Below, piece by piece: positions 16,210 through 25,640 of a stretch of DNA of 64,000 bases. Each line of letters starts with the position of its first letter. Position 1 is the first letter of the stretch. This stretch comes from a virus. The stretch is from positions 1-64,000 of IMG/VR virus record IMGVR_UViG_3300010372_000004; one strand, written 5' to 3'. A program made the position numbers and the translations under genes. A model generated the notes under the pieces. It was not told where the DNA came from. It saw nothing but the letters and a program-made list of their open reading frames with translations, and did not search any database.

Positions 16210-16477
16210 TGAAGATTGAACCCAATAAGAACGCAGTGATATTTAAAAACCACTCTTGGAGTGTTTGAAACACTAAAGAGAGTATCCTGAAAAACAATGC
16301 TGTGATTATTACAGCAAAACAAATAACCATTGCCATTATGATGAATGGTACTTTTTCATTTCGTTTATTCACACCCATATTTTCTTTAATACGAAGTAAA
16401 AAGGGTAATAAAAACCAAATGGTGTAAACCATTAAGAACAGCATAAAGGTTGGGTTTAATGTGAACTGATATGTCAT
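16181..16477 (-). CDS. small membrane protein
   Basis: 98 residues with two or three strongly hydrophobic segments (about 7-28 and 42-64, perhaps a third near 70-88). The ATG at 16477 overlaps the previous stop as ATGA and has GGGAG 8 nt upstream; the GTG at 16492 is less likely. Unrecognised; an inner-membrane early protein by topology. Confidence 0.75.
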   Translation of the reverse strand: MTYQFTLNPTFMLFLMVYTIWFLLPFLLRIKENMGVNKRNEKVPFIIMAMVICFAVIITALFFRILSLVFQTLQEWFLNITAFLLGSIFNDKTKSTKS

Positions 16478-16707
16478 ATTGTGATCTCCCACATTTCGCC
16501 ATTTTCTATTTTGGCTAATGTTTCTGGTGAAATGTTAATTAAGAAACCATGTTGTGTTCTTTGAATACAATCATGTTTGGCTTGAGTATAATTTGTTGTT
16601 GCAAACACCATTGGTATCACCAATGGGTCTACAACAACATGCACCCAATTTTGACTACGTTCAATATCGTCCATAGTCAACATATTTGGAAATGCAGAGC
16701 TTAACAT
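16474..16707 (-). CDS. hypothetical protein
   Basis: 77 residues, mixed alpha/beta, no membrane segment. AGAGGG precedes the ATG by 8 nt, and the stop overlaps the next start by 4 nt. No family recognised. Confidence 0.72.
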   Translation of the reverse strand: MLSSAFPNMLTMDDIERSQNWVHVVVDPLVIPMVFATTNYTQAKHDCIQRTQHGFLINISPETLAKIENGEMWEITI

Positions 16708-16724
16708 TTTTAAAACCCTCTTAC

Positions 16725-17195
16725 TTATTTTTTAGCATAAGAGAAGCGTTTACTACCATCGGTTTTAGTTGATAATTTTGGATTCTCTTTAAGAATAACT
16801 TTAACAAAATCATCTGATACTTTAAGCTTGAAGTAATTTAGAGGGTCACGACCTGATTTTTTAATCAGCGCAGCCACTGCTTTTTCATCAACAATTTGAC
16901 TTGTTGTTTTGGTGATTGTTAAACCATACGATGACCCATATTTTCCAGCTGCAGGGTCTAAACTTTTGACTTCTGTTTCAATCTGTTCAATAAGATCAAT
17001 AACTGGTCCATAAGCTACCACTAATTTAGCTCTAAGCTTAATTAATTCTTCCAAAGTTTGGTTAAATTCCAAACTTTGTTCTTCTCCATTTTTAGATTTT
17101 TTAGCTTTATTAACCAATTCTTCAATTTTGTTTTGAACATCTTGAAGGGTTAATTTTGCATCATTTGTAGCAACTGTTTCATTTAAAGTGTTCAT
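16725..17195 (-). CDS. hypothetical coiled-coil protein
   Basis: 156 residues, predicted coiled coil over the first 85, then a basic domain ending in YAKK. AAGGA lies 8 nt before the ATG. Function unknown. Confidence 0.75.
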   Translation of the reverse strand: MNTLNETVATNDAKLTLQDVQNKIEELVNKAKKSKNGEEQSLEFNQTLEELIKLRAKLVVAYGPVIDLIEQIETEVKSLDPAAGKYGSSYGLTITKTTSQIVDEKAVAALIKKSGRDPLNYFKLKVSDDFVKVILKENPKLSTKTDGSKRFSYAKK

Positions 17196-17222
17196 GGTCT
17201 TTCCTTATTTAACGAGGGGTGG

Positions 17223-17639
17223 TTATTTAACTGAGGTAATATCGAATAGGGTTGTGAATGTAATCTGTAAATCTTCAACCACTGGTTTGCTTAAAAGCAA
17301 ATAAGAGTTCAGTATGGTTGGGTGGATATTCTGTCTTACCGCTTCAGGCATTAAGTAGCGAACATCGGCATACATCATTTTACTACCCATACCTTCAAGC
17401 TGGATTCGTTTTAAATGGGTATTTTCCATATCGAAGACAACTTCCAAACCTTTGGAATTTTCAGTGTCAAAGATATGGGTTAGGATACCTCCATTCCATT
17501 TAACATATAAATTGTCTGCAATTCGATATTGGTTTCTATCCCGATTACCTTTGTAGACAAGATTATGTGCAAAACCTACATAGTTTATTAACTTTCTATA
17601 TAGGACTTGAGATAATGTTGGTGTTTGTATCTCAGACAT
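17223..17639 (-). CDS. hypothetical protein
   Basis: 138 residues, alpha/beta, GGAG 5 nt before the ATG. First gene after a terminator on the minus strand, so probably the head of a short operon leading to the helicase. No family recognised. Confidence 0.72.
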   Translation of the reverse strand: MSEIQTPTLSQVLYRKLINYVGFAHNLVYKGNRDRNQYRIADNLYVKWNGGILTHIFDTENSKGLEVVFDMENTHLKRIQLEGMGSKMMYADVRYLMPEAVRQNIHPTILNSYLLLSKPVVEDLQITFTTLFDITSVK

Positions 17640-17683
17640 ACGTTCTCCATTGTTGGTTAATTCTTCAACTACTTATTTTTAAG

Positions 17684-17712
17684 CAAAAACCCAATCCTAA
17701 GATTGGGTTTTA
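17684..17712 (-). terminator. intrinsic terminator after the DUF2303 gene
   Basis: 11- to 12-bp stem AAAACCCAATC/GATTGGGTTTT with a 4-nt loop; T-rich on the minus strand. Confidence 0.85.
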
Positions 17713-17730
17713 TTAACTGATTTACATTAA

Positions 17731-18600
17731 TTATTTACGCTGGCTGTATGTTCCAATAAGAACATTATCCAATTCGCTTTGAATAAGTTTTTGGAAACTA
17801 TCAGCAGCAATTAAATAATGCGCCAATAAACCAATTGGTTTTAAGCGATAAAATACTGCAACACCAGCACCTTCTTTTTCTTGGAAGTGAGTATCTACAC
17901 GGAAGCGAATACTTTGTTCTTCTAAACCAAGATATAAGTCTGTAGTGAAAATAAAATCTGTTGCCAAGGTGTTGCCTTCAGCTTCAATGGCAATTTTTTC
18001 CATGTCTGAAGCTTCATAACCTAAAGCACCAGTGTTTAATTTTGAAGTGCTGTTTTTGTCAATTTTGGCATTACGAATACCAGTAATTGCTTGAGCAAAA
18101 CCGATGTTTTGACCATCTTTAAAAGCATCAACATTTGCACTACCAAGGAAATTTTCAAGAGCTTCTGCAAAAGCAGTTGCATTTAAATATTCACCAGTTG
18201 TGCGAACAAATTCGATGAACAATGGGTCTTTGCGTAATTTAAGAACCGCAATGTCGTCAGCGTGACCAGCGTTTTTGTAATCGCCAAAGTTAAGCACTGT
18301 TGTTGCTGTAAGTGATACTTCAGGATTTTCTGCATCAACAAAAGTACGCTCTAATTCAGCACCTTCTTCAGAAATTCGTGACTTCACATAATCGAAGAAT
18401 GAAGCTGTATCAAGAGTGTTGAAGTGACCACGGAAACGATCACGAACTGGTTCTAAAGATTCGTCATGTGTGTCTTGCACTTCAAAATCTTTATGAATAA
18501 TCACTTTACCTTTTTGCAATTCAACAGCTTTGTAGTCTTTTGCAAAATCGTAATTTTGAGTATTACCAATTGCTGCCAATTCTGCTTGTGTATATGACAT
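17731..18600 (-). CDS. DUF2303 (YfdQ-like) family protein
   Basis: 289 residues. The overall pattern matches the phage DUF2303/YfdQ family: the RFRGHFNTLDTASFFDYV segment, a TATTVLNFGD beta strand and the IRFRVDTHF segment near the C terminus. The family is common in early or replication regions of siphophages; its function is not established, though it often lies near recombination genes. Good expression is suggested by GGAA 8 nt before the ATG and by its own terminator. Confidence 0.8.
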   Translation of the reverse strand: MSYTQAELAAIGNTQNYDFAKDYKAVELQKGKVIIHKDFEVQDTHDESLEPVRDRFRGHFNTLDTASFFDYVKSRISEEGAELERTFVDAENPEVSLTATTVLNFGDYKNAGHADDIAVLKLRKDPLFIEFVRTTGEYLNATAFAEALENFLGSANVDAFKDGQNIGFAQAITGIRNAKIDKNSTSKLNTGALGYEASDMEKIAIEAEGNTLATDFIFTTDLYLGLEEQSIRFRVDTHFQEKEGAGVAVFYRLKPIGLLAHYLIAADSFQKLIQSELDNVLIGTYSQRK

Positions 18601-18652
18601 TTTACTATTCCAATTTAGAGATTAAAATTTGATGTTACTTTGTGGGGTTTAA

Positions 18653-19033
18653 TTAACTTGCTTGAAAACCTGTACCAGCTGGTAGCCCTGAACCCATACT
18701 TGGATTAATACCGTCTTCTTTTGCTTTCGGTGGTGTGTCTACCAAACCTTTTTGTGGGTCCATGAAGAAAACGCTTTCACGTGTTTCATCTTCTTGTTTA
18801 GAACCTTTCTGGGTTGGCATTTTATAAGCCAATTTTGCGTTGACTTTAACACCTGTTTCAGAGTCTTCAGACATTTTATCAATGGTTAACTCCAAGACTA
18901 CTTTACCTGTCTTTTTAGCACCATGAACAAGTACAGCCATTGCTGTATCAGTCAAGACTTTTGAAAGAACTTTTTCAGTGACTCCACCACCAAGTGAACC
19001 CATAAATTCTGAAACATTTGTGGATTTAGACAT
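18653..19033 (-). CDS. hypothetical protein next to DUF2303
   Basis: 126 residues: an N-terminal beta-rich domain and a disordered Gly/Pro/Lys-rich C-terminal half. AAGGAG lies 8 nt upstream of the ATG. Unrecognised. Confidence 0.75.
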   Translation of the reverse strand: MSKSTNVSEFMGSLGGGVTEKVLSKVLTDTAMAVLVHGAKKTGKVVLELTIDKMSEDSETGVKVNAKLAYKMPTQKGSKQEDETRESVFFMDPQKGLVDTPPKAKEDGINPSMGSGLPAGTGFQAS

Positions 19034-19066
19034 AGCCTACTCCTTTTATCGTTGGCTTTTACTTAA

Positions 19067-19108
19067 ACAAAACCTCAGAGGTAAATCGAGTTGATTTGCA
19101 TCTGAGGT
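19067..19108 (-). terminator. possible intrinsic terminator
   Basis: 8-bp outer stem ACCTCAGA/TCTGAGGT (19072-19079/19101-19108) with an inner AAATC/GATTT stem. On the minus strand TTTTGTTT follows. It lies between the genes at 19132 and 19033. Confidence 0.5.
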
Positions 19109-19131
19109 ATTACAACACATTACTTAAAAGT

Positions 19132-19689
19132 TTATTTCATGTCAACATTTTCTATGCTTAAACTTTCAGTAATGGCTTTTACACCTTCTTCACCAAGTAA
19201 AGCTAAAGCTTGGTGCTTTTTGGTATTTTCAATTAAACGAGCAACTGCCAAGTCTACAGCTTTCTTTTCTCGTTCTGCTGTTTTATTGGTTTCACTTGAA
19301 CCAGCCAGAGGTAGGACTTGCACCAGATACTTCAAACGCAATGGGTCAATTTGTAATTCCAGTTCTGAATAGGTCATAACCTTTAAAATTTCTACAATAG
19401 TGTAAGGTTGTGCAGAATTTACTTCAGTTGGCATAACTCCATAAATAGTTTTTTCTGGGATTTTATGTGGTTGTGTAAACTGTTCAAGCCCATTCAAAAC
19501 CAATCCGACTTGTTCTGGTTGAACCTCTTTTTGTTGCTGAATAATTTGATCATACTGTTCCTTGGTTACTTTCGCAGTATAACCACGGTCTTGAGATTTA
19601 GGATAACGATATTCTACAAAGAAAATTTCTTCATCCATTAATGCTAAAATTGCTGCTGCTGCTTGTCCACGTAATGTGTTTGAAGTCAT
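19132..19689 (-). CDS. hypothetical protein
   Basis: 185 residues, helical, acidic with a Gln/Glu-rich middle and a Lys-rich helix after 135. AAGGA lies 8 nt before the ATG. Unrecognised. Confidence 0.75.
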   Translation of the reverse strand: MTSNTLRGQAAAAILALMDEEIFFVEYRYPKSQDRGYTAKVTKEQYDQIIQQQKEVQPEQVGLVLNGLEQFTQPHKIPEKTIYGVMPTEVNSAQPYTIVEILKVMTYSELELQIDPLRLKYLVQVLPLAGSSETNKTAEREKKAVDLAVARLIENTKKHQALALLGEEGVKAITESLSIENVDMK

Positions 19690-19700
19690 GGTGATTTCCT

Positions 19701-19940
19701 TTATGGGTTTTTTGGGGGATTTAAATTCTTTTCAGCTCTTAAAAAATTAACTATCTCATTAATTTTTTTATTTGCTGTTGAATCAGACATCACTGGTGTT
19801 TTTACCTCAGTACCATTTTTTATAATAAAAACAATACCTTCTGCGATATTTGGGTTACTTGATTTGTGGTAGGTTGTTGCTCCTACCACATGATTTAGGT
19901 CTATAATGAAGTTTTCAATGTACCACCAGTTGGGTTTCAT
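19701..19940 (-). CDS. hypothetical small protein
   Basis: 79 residues, N-terminal Trp/Tyr-rich beta segment followed by a helix. Strong AAGGAG 7 nt upstream of the ATG. Two nt separate it from the upstream gene. Unrecognised. Confidence 0.72.
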   Translation of the reverse strand: MKPNWWYIENFIIDLNHVVGATTYHKSSNPNIAEGIVFIIKNGTEVKTPVMSDSTANKKINEIVNFLRAEKNLNPPKNP

Positions 19941-19942
19941 AT

Positions 19943-20332
19943 TTACTCCTTTTTCTTTGGTTGAATACCAATACAGTCAAAACCTACGATCTTGGTTGAA
20001 GAACCCCGATCATCTAAAAGAATACCGTAAACACTAACATTGACTCGGTCATTGTCCATGAAATGAATATCGACACATTCATAATTAACGTCTGTTCCAT
20101 TTTCATTTTTGAAGATGTTATAAGCGTCAAATTCTAAATGAGACCATTCGTGTAGTGACACTCCATGCTCTCGAACTGTGTTCAAGGCATAGCCCATCAA
20201 TTTTCTTACTGTCGCCCAATCGGTATCCTTTGTGTCAGTCAATTGTTTGATAGTATTGTCATTGTGTTTTTCAAAAATCTTTACTTTTTTGGTGTCTAAA
20301 ACACCGACTGCTTTTTTCTGAGGTTTAGACAT
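19943..20332 (-). CDS. hypothetical protein
   Basis: 129 residues, basic N terminus then an alpha/beta domain with alternating charged beta strands. The start overlaps the end of the upstream gene by 8 nt; AGGTGGA precedes the ATG. Unrecognised. Confidence 0.72.
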   Translation of the reverse strand: MSKPQKKAVGVLDTKKVKIFEKHNDNTIKQLTDTKDTDWATVRKLMGYALNTVREHGVSLHEWSHLEFDAYNIFKNENGTDVNYECVDIHFMDNDRVNVSVYGILLDDRGSSTKIVGFDCIGIQPKKKE

Positions 20333-20747
20333 TTTCCACCTTCGGAGTAACTGCTGGGATTAAGTTTGCAATCGGACCTAATGCTTGAAGACTGATCACC
20401 ATTTCTGCTGTGGTTTTGAGGGTTTCAAACCCATCAATTATTCTATCCACAATTTGAGACCAAGATTCTTTTTCAAAGGGTTCCCATTTTACTGGTTCAT
20501 TTCCAGTAAATTTAAACCATTCATTTTCAAAAGTATCATCATCAGCATCTAAAAGAACGCCACTGAAGACAAAATCAAAAATTTTGGCACAATCGTCATA
20601 ATAATCGCCTGTAGTGTTTTCATTGGTGAAGCCCAATCCACCAGCTAAGAAAGTACCTAAAGCTTGCTCTTTCAATTTGATTAAAACCTGTCGGTGAAGA
20701 CCTCCAATTTTTTCAATGTGTTGGTCTAAATAATCTGTATTAATCAT
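20325..20747 (-). CDS. hypothetical protein
   Basis: 140 residues, acidic, helical with a Phe/Trp-rich centre. The ATG at 20747 has AAGGA 8 nt upstream and replaces an in-frame start at 20792 that lies inside the upstream gene. Unrecognised. Confidence 0.72.
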   Translation of the reverse strand: MINTDYLDQHIEKIGGLHRQVLIKLKEQALGTFLAGGLGFTNENTTGDYYDDCAKIFDFVFSGVLLDADDDTFENEWFKFTGNEPVKWEPFEKESWSQIVDRIIDGFETLKTTAEMVISLQALGPIANLIPAVTPKVENV

Positions 20748-21201
20748 TTGGTGTTTCCTTCGTTTGTTCCATTTTACGGATGTGATCTTCAATCGCTTTC
20801 CGTAATGGTGTTTGGTTTGGTTTAAAACTTCTGATAGAAGAAATGTTTTTACTAAACTTTTCTACCATAATGTTTTTTTCAAAAACATGAAGAATATCCT
20901 TATCTTTAACATTTAAATAAGGAGTTAGACTTCTATTTATACCTAAAGAACCTTGATAACATTTAGATAATTTCTGATTGAGTTCAAGAAGGTAACTTTT
21001 TAACCCAAAACCTTCTTTTTTGACCTCAGCAGTTCTTCTTAAATCTTCAATCGTTAATTTTATTCCAAAACCAGCTGTTTTATCCATCAAGATAGATGGG
21101 TTTATTTTTTGATGCGTTTCAAATAGTTTTTCCAGTTTTGAAAAATCTGCTTTTACTAAATTAAAAGGTGAAGAACAACTCCACCGTTTTGTTTTATCCA
21201 T
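20740..21201 (-). CDS. hypothetical basic protein
   Basis: 153 residues, Lys-rich and helical. The ATG at 21201 has GAGG 6 nt upstream and follows the upstream stop by one nt. Unrecognised. Confidence 0.72.
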   Translation of the reverse strand: MDKTKRWSCSSPFNLVKADFSKLEKLFETHQKINPSILMDKTAGFGIKLTIEDLRRTAEVKKEGFGLKSYLLELNQKLSKCYQGSLGINRSLTPYLNVKDKDILHVFEKNIMVEKFSKNISSIRSFKPNQTPLRKAIEDHIRKMEQTKETPND

Positions 21202-21202
21202 T

Positions 21203-21436
21203 TTAATCCTCAACATTGTAAGGGTCATAAGGGTCAGGAATCTTTAGATCGTGTAAAGCATTCACCATTCCGCAATCAAATTCTTTACGTCCAAAAGGGT
21301 CATCCTGTTCTAACCACAATCGTCTGGCAGTTTCTGAGTTGGGACTTTTATTCCACTCAGAAACTACATATTGATAACCACGGTTATGTAAATCTTGTGG
21401 GTCTTCTTTGAAGAAGTTAACCAACCATTTAAACAT
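21203..21436 (-). CDS. hypothetical small protein
   Basis: 77 residues, rich in Asp, Trp and Tyr; the repeated DPxD/DPxN segments near the C terminus (PDPYDPYNVED) are notable. AAGGA lies 8 nt before the ATG. Unrecognised. Confidence 0.7.
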   Translation of the reverse strand: MFKWLVNFFKEDPQDLHNRGYQYVVSEWNKSPNSETARRLWLEQDDPFGRKEFDCGMVNALHDLKIPDPYDPYNVED

Positions 21437-22118
21437 TTACCGATTCCTTTTCTTTCAATACTTTAGTAATGACACGCTTTGGTACTCGTTCTAAGTACCA
21501 GCAGTTGCTATGTCCAGACTTTGCGATAAACTTTGCATCAGGATTCTTTTTGATGTAGTAACCTACAGCTTCTGCTGTAATATCACCACGGAAAAACAAT
21601 TCTGAAATATACTTATATTCCTGACTCATATTGAATATTGGCTTAGTCAAAGCCTGTGCTTCAGTCAATAATTTTGCAGTGCTTGGAATATCTTTTTTCT
21701 TCAAGATCATTGCTGTTTTGTACTCTGGGCGACCTTTACGATCTCGCTTATATTCGTATGAAACTTCATAACCCAATAAATTGGTTAATATCTTTTCCAT
21801 GCAATTTAAGCCACAAGCACCATCTACTTTTAAGTAATCATCTTTAAAAGAAAAACCATAAAAATTGTCACATTGTCCAGTCAGTTCTAGTAAAGCATTC
21901 TTGAATTGATCTTTGATAAATTGACCAACTGCTGACCCTTGCATATCATAACCACCGCCACATTCTCGGTACTTTCCATCGTTTCCGCAAACACCAGTTA
22001 AAGTGACTAAGTTATACCCATAAGTATTCTGACCACGGCTTGTACCATAGGTGAATGCTAACTCCAAATATTTCGGTAAATTAGCAAAAGTTTCTGGTTT
22101 CATTTTCATATTTTTCAT
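21429..22118 (-). CDS. hypothetical cysteine-containing protein
   Basis: 229 residues. Several cysteines fall in the first 110 residues in Gly-rich contexts (VCGND, ECGGG, QCDN, ACGLNC), which may bind metal. A basic C-terminal domain follows. The third ATG-type start, at 22118, is chosen because AGGA lies 9 nt upstream; the ATG at 22127 touches it directly. Unrecognised. Confidence 0.72.
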   Translation of the reverse strand: MKNMKMKPETFANLPKYLELAFTYGTSRGQNTYGYNLVTLTGVCGNDGKYRECGGGYDMQGSAVGQFIKDQFKNALLELTGQCDNFYGFSFKDDYLKVDGACGLNCMEKILTNLLGYEVSYEYKRDRKGRPEYKTAMILKKKDIPSTAKLLTEAQALTKPIFNMSQEYKYISELFFRGDITAEAVGYYIKKNPDAKFIAKSGHSNCWYLERVPKRVITKVLKEKESVNV

Positions 22119-22172
22119 GTGAGACATTCCTGTATTTAGGTTAAATTTACTTTTAAATTTTGAAGTTACTGA

Positions 22173-22508
22173 TTACTCAGTAACTTCAATCCAGCCATTT
22201 GAAACTACAACACCTTGCTTCACTAGCATCACATTTTGGTGTACTTCACCTTGTTTGATATTGAACCAAGTATTAAAACCCAATGCTTCACAAATCGCAT
22301 TGATTCGGTTTCGTGTAGTGTTTGTGACATAACCACAGAAATTTACTTTCAATTTATTTTTACTGTGATCATATTCAGCAATACGATTTCCATGTAAATC
22401 AATTGTTGATATTTCTGTTGCAACAGAATATTTAACTGTTGTGTTAGATACCGACAAACTTCCACGTGTTTTTAAGGCTTGAGTTACTTTAGTTTCAGCT
22501 ACGTTCAT
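22173..22508 (-). CDS. conserved phage protein of unknown function (TTRxRINA motif)
   Basis: 111 residues. The block LHGNRIAEYD, then LKVNFCGY, TNTTRNRINAICEAL resembles a small phage family with a Leu-His-Gly-Asn strand followed by a Gly-x-x-T-x-TTRxRLNAL helix. The family is widespread in phages and has no known function. GGAG is 7 nt before the ATG. The leader contains tandem repeats. Confidence 0.75.
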   Translation of the reverse strand: MNVAETKVTQALKTRGSLSVSNTTVKYSVATEISTIDLHGNRIAEYDHSKNKLKVNFCGYVTNTTRNRINAICEALGFNTWFNIKQGEVHQNVMLVKQGVVVSNGWIEVTE

Positions 22509-22528
22509 GGTTTTGCTCCAAGGTTTTT

Positions 22529-22580
22529 GGTTAATAAGTTTGGTTTGGTTAATAAGTTTGGTTTGATTAATTGAGTTTAG
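22529..22580. repeat. 18-bp tandem repeat in an early leader
   Basis: GGTTAATAAGTTTGGTTT occurs twice in tandem (22529-22546, 22547-22564) followed by a diverged partial copy (22565-22580). It fills the gap between the gene at 22581 and the start of the gene at 22508. Confidence 0.8.
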
Positions 22581-23699
22581 TTAAACAGTTTGAGTCATAC
22601 CTAATTTTTTATAATTAGGTGTGAACTCAACATCTTTCATTTCTTTGTAGTAATCAAAATGTTCAATCACAGCAGCTTCTGATTCAAAACCACCGCATGA
22701 TTCATTCTGATTAATTACATAAGCTTCAAATCGTGAGTCATATTCACAATCATCTTGATCTTTATATTTCCAAAGATCATTTTCAGGGACAATGAAGTAA
22801 ACTTCACCCCAATACCAATCTCCTTCAAGGTATTGATTCACAACTTTAAGTACATTTTCATAACCTTCTGGTTTTTCTGAAATAATTAAACAATTTGAGG
22901 AATCATAATCAGAAGCTGTGTCAATACTGAAATTAATGTGACTTTCACCTAATTGACCCCATTCCACATATTGATTGCATTCAACATAAATATACTCAAG
23001 ACTTTGAGTTAAACGTGTTTCAAAGTCTGGGTCTGGAATCATGAAAAAATTCTCAAAGTTATACGTGTCGTAATAACCACGTAAGAATAAATCCAGAACA
23101 TTATCCAAATCAGTGACGTTGTTTACTTCAAGTTTTTCAAGCATCTCCACATAACGAGACGTTGTTGCTTCAATCCAGTCGGAGCCTGTCTCATCAACAC
23201 AGTTTTGAATACGCTGATACAGATTGTCATTCTGAAAAATCACCAATTCTTTTAAATAAATGGTTTCAGTGATTTTTTCAAACACTTCATATCGGTCAGT
23301 ATTTTCAACTTGTTTCATATATTCAATATGTGAATCAACAAGTGGTTTCCACCACTCTTTGAATATGTGTTTAGCTGCTGAATCAAAATCAACTTCTTGT
23401 TTAAAAGTATGGGTGCTTGCCAAATCTTTTACAGTGATTTCCCAATGTTTCACGGCTCTTGAGAAACCATCTCCTACAGCTTCATAGCCCTCATCCATAG
23501 CTTGACATACAGAAGCATACAAAGAGGAAGCACCATTAAAAATGTCAGAGCGTATTTCTTCATGTTTAAACCCATTGTGTGAGATTGAATTATCTTCCCA
23601 GTCTGAGTAATCACCCAGAGTGTTCCACGGGCGTTCATCATCTTCAATTAAAATAGCGTAATTACTTTTATCAAAGCGATGGATGTTATGTTCAGTCAT
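22581..23699 (-). CDS. hypothetical large acidic early protein
   Basis: 372 residues, very rich in Asp, Glu, Tyr and Trp throughout. No transmembrane segment or known motif is seen. Such composition can occur in DNA-mimic proteins that block host nucleases, but nothing here proves it. AGGA lies 8 nt before the ATG, in a leader with CCTAAATATAGG, a short hairpin shared in part with the genes at 22118 and 24939. Confidence 0.75.
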   Translation of the reverse strand: MTEHNIHRFDKSNYAILIEDDERPWNTLGDYSDWEDNSISHNGFKHEEIRSDIFNGASSLYASVCQAMDEGYEAVGDGFSRAVKHWEITVKDLASTHTFKQEVDFDSAAKHIFKEWWKPLVDSHIEYMKQVENTDRYEVFEKITETIYLKELVIFQNDNLYQRIQNCVDETGSDWIEATTSRYVEMLEKLEVNNVTDLDNVLDLFLRGYYDTYNFENFFMIPDPDFETRLTQSLEYIYVECNQYVEWGQLGESHINFSIDTASDYDSSNCLIISEKPEGYENVLKVVNQYLEGDWYWGEVYFIVPENDLWKYKDQDDCEYDSRFEAYVINQNESCGGFESEAAVIEHFDYYKEMKDVEFTPNYKKLGMTQTV

Positions 23700-23745
23700 T
23701 TCGATATTCCTATATTTAGGTTATTTAATTTCTATTTTTCAGCGT

Positions 23746-24099
23746 TTAAGCTGCTGAAACTTTAGGGGTTTTGTCTTCTAAACTTTTTAATAAAAAGTTC
23801 AGTAGCTCGTATAAAGGACCACCGATGTTGTGTGTTGTGGTTACATCAGTGAAGATTATATTTAGAATATTGGTTAATAATTTTTCATGATCATAACCAA
23901 TTTTGTGGTAAATAGAAGCTTCTGAGGTTCCAGTAGATTTTACATGTTCTAAAAGATACTGAAGTGTTCCCAGTTCTTTATCAATTAGGTCAAAAACCCC
24001 TGCTTGTTTTGCTCGCATTTTAAAATCAGTGCTGGACAACACCTGTGCAATTGTTGCCAATTCAAACGATTTAATAATCACCTTACTAATTAAGCTCAT
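23746..24099 (-). CDS. hypothetical helical protein
   Basis: 117 residues, almost all helix. The ATG at 24099 has GGAG 7 nt upstream; an in-frame start at 24114 has none. It overlaps the end of the upstream gene by 14 nt. Unrecognised. Confidence 0.72.
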   Translation of the reverse strand: MSLISKVIIKSFELATIAQVLSSTDFKMRAKQAGVFDLIDKELGTLQYLLEHVKSTGTSEASIYHKIGYDHEKLLTNILNIIFTDVTTTHNIGGPLYELLNFLLKSLEDKTPKVSAA

Positions 24100-24325
24100 G
24101 GTTTTTCTCCACATTAACGAAATAAGTTATTTCGGTTTGGTTGTTTTTTATGGCAGAAATTACAGTAACTGAATATTCACCATTCAGTTTTTTTCGTAAT
24201 AACGCCATGTTTACTGATCGTCGAAACTTTTCTGCTTCTTCTTTATCAGAAATGTTCCACGTGAAACCATCTATGGTTTCTTCAACAATATTATTGATAG
24301 CTTCTGATATTGGAAATTGTTTCAT
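24086..24325 (-). CDS. hypothetical small protein
   Basis: 79 residues, a helix-rich N-terminal half then beta strands. TAGG is about 5 nt before the ATG. Unrecognised. Confidence 0.7.
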   Translation of the reverse strand: MKQFPISEAINNIVEETIDGFTWNISDKEEAEKFRRSVNMALLRKKLNGEYSVTVISAIKNNQTEITYFVNVEKNHELN

Positions 24326-24336
24326 AAGGACCTACT

Positions 24337-24939
24337 TTATAGTGTTTCAATTCGAATAATGTCGTGAGGGCTATAATCAACAATTCGTTCAGAACAGTCA
24401 CGACCATCTTGGTGATAACGTCGATTACGAACACGTGGGTCACTACCTAATAAACCTAAGTTTAAAAATACTTGACCTGTTTCGCTATCCACAAATTTTC
24501 CAAGCAGCATATACCACAGTCCGTTTCGAGTTTGAATTTTGCTGTGTTGTTTCACAAGATTGCTGTCCAACAAATCAAACTTTTTATGTGAGACATGATT
24601 TTTGTATGCTGCTGTTTTAATGATGAAAGAATTTTCACCTTCACCAACTGTTACTTTAACTACATCTGCTTGATTTGTTTCATTATTTGGTAAAAAACTA
24701 CCAGTTTCAGAAATAACAATTTCTGCACCAACTTGGCGATCTTCACGTTTAGAGTATCGGGTTAAATTAAATTTAACTCGTTTTGGTCCCGCTATGTGAG
24801 GTGTTTCCATTTGTGTTGTTTCACGTGGAACATCAGAAATCACGCTGGCGTTCAAAACTCGAAAGCTCAAACCGCTGGCTATTGTGATGAACTTGATTTC
24901 ATCAAGATGTTGAATAAAATTGTTTTCTTGGTTTGTCAT
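24337..24939 (-). CDS. hypothetical protein
   Basis: 200 residues, beta-rich. The leader contains TGTAGGAAT with AGGA 8 nt upstream of the ATG. The start overlaps the upstream stop by 4 nt. Unrecognised. Confidence 0.74.
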   Translation of the reverse strand: MTNQENNFIQHLDEIKFITIASGLSFRVLNASVISDVPRETTQMETPHIAGPKRVKFNLTRYSKREDRQVGAEIVISETGSFLPNNETNQADVVKVTVGEGENSFIIKTAAYKNHVSHKKFDLLDSNLVKQHSKIQTRNGLWYMLLGKFVDSETGQVFLNLGLLGSDPRVRNRRYHQDGRDCSERIVDYSPHDIIRIETL

Positions 24940-25631
24940 ATCGGTATTCCTACAGTTTGTTTTAAAAAGATAACGTAACGATAGTCCATAGAGCTTTCAA
25001 ATTGTCTTATATAAATTCCAATTTCGCTTCTTATGAACTCTTTGATTATTTCACCATCCAAATATCCAGATATTTGAGTGGCTCTGTTTTTTTCCCATTT
25101 GTGGCGTTCCACGGTTGATAATGTGACATACGGTGGAACCCTCATCTTTACAAAGCCATAACCTAAGTCTTTTCTGGTAATTCGAACGACTGGGGGTTTT
25201 AGGTAATAACCTAGCAGAGTCAATGTAAAGTTGTCAGCCAACGCATTTGGATTAGCATGAGGTACATGTTCCAAATATGTATCACTGGTATTAATTGGTA
25301 CGAAATAACTTCCTGTCGGGTCTCCAATTAAAAGTCCATTATTTCGATATAAATACCAACGTAAAAATCGACTTGGGTGACGATAAATACTTTGACCATA
25401 AGGGTAAACATTCTTTAAAAAAGTGTTTCGTTTCTTCTCACTTTTTGGATGAATGCGTTGTGCTCTTTGATACGTGGAACGTACCAAAGACAACCAGTTG
25501 GCTGCAAAAGAACCACTAGGGCATTGATTACCTTCCCAGTCCATAGCTTGTCTGGCTCGGTAATAAGCAGACTCATGAACTTTTTCAGGATTTAAAGGAA
25601 CCAAAGCTGGGTCTTTGTCGAAATATTTCAT
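24936..25631 (-). CDS. hypothetical basic, Tyr-rich protein
   Basis: 231 residues, with many Arg, Tyr and Trp residues. The segment QRIHPKSEKKRN, then RHPSRFLRWYLYRNNG looks nucleic-acid binding. GAGAG lies 7 nt before the ATG. Unrecognised. Confidence 0.74.
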   Translation of the reverse strand: MKYFDKDPALVPLNPEKVHESAYYRARQAMDWEGNQCPSGSFAANWLSLVRSTYQRAQRIHPKSEKKRNTFLKNVYPYGQSIYRHPSRFLRWYLYRNNGLLIGDPTGSYFVPINTSDTYLEHVPHANPNALADNFTLTLLGYYLKPPVVRITRKDLGYGFVKMRVPPYVTLSTVERHKWEKNRATQISGYLDGEIIKEFIRSEIGIYIRQFESSMDYRYVIFLKQTVGIPI

Positions 25632-25640
25632 AGTTTACTC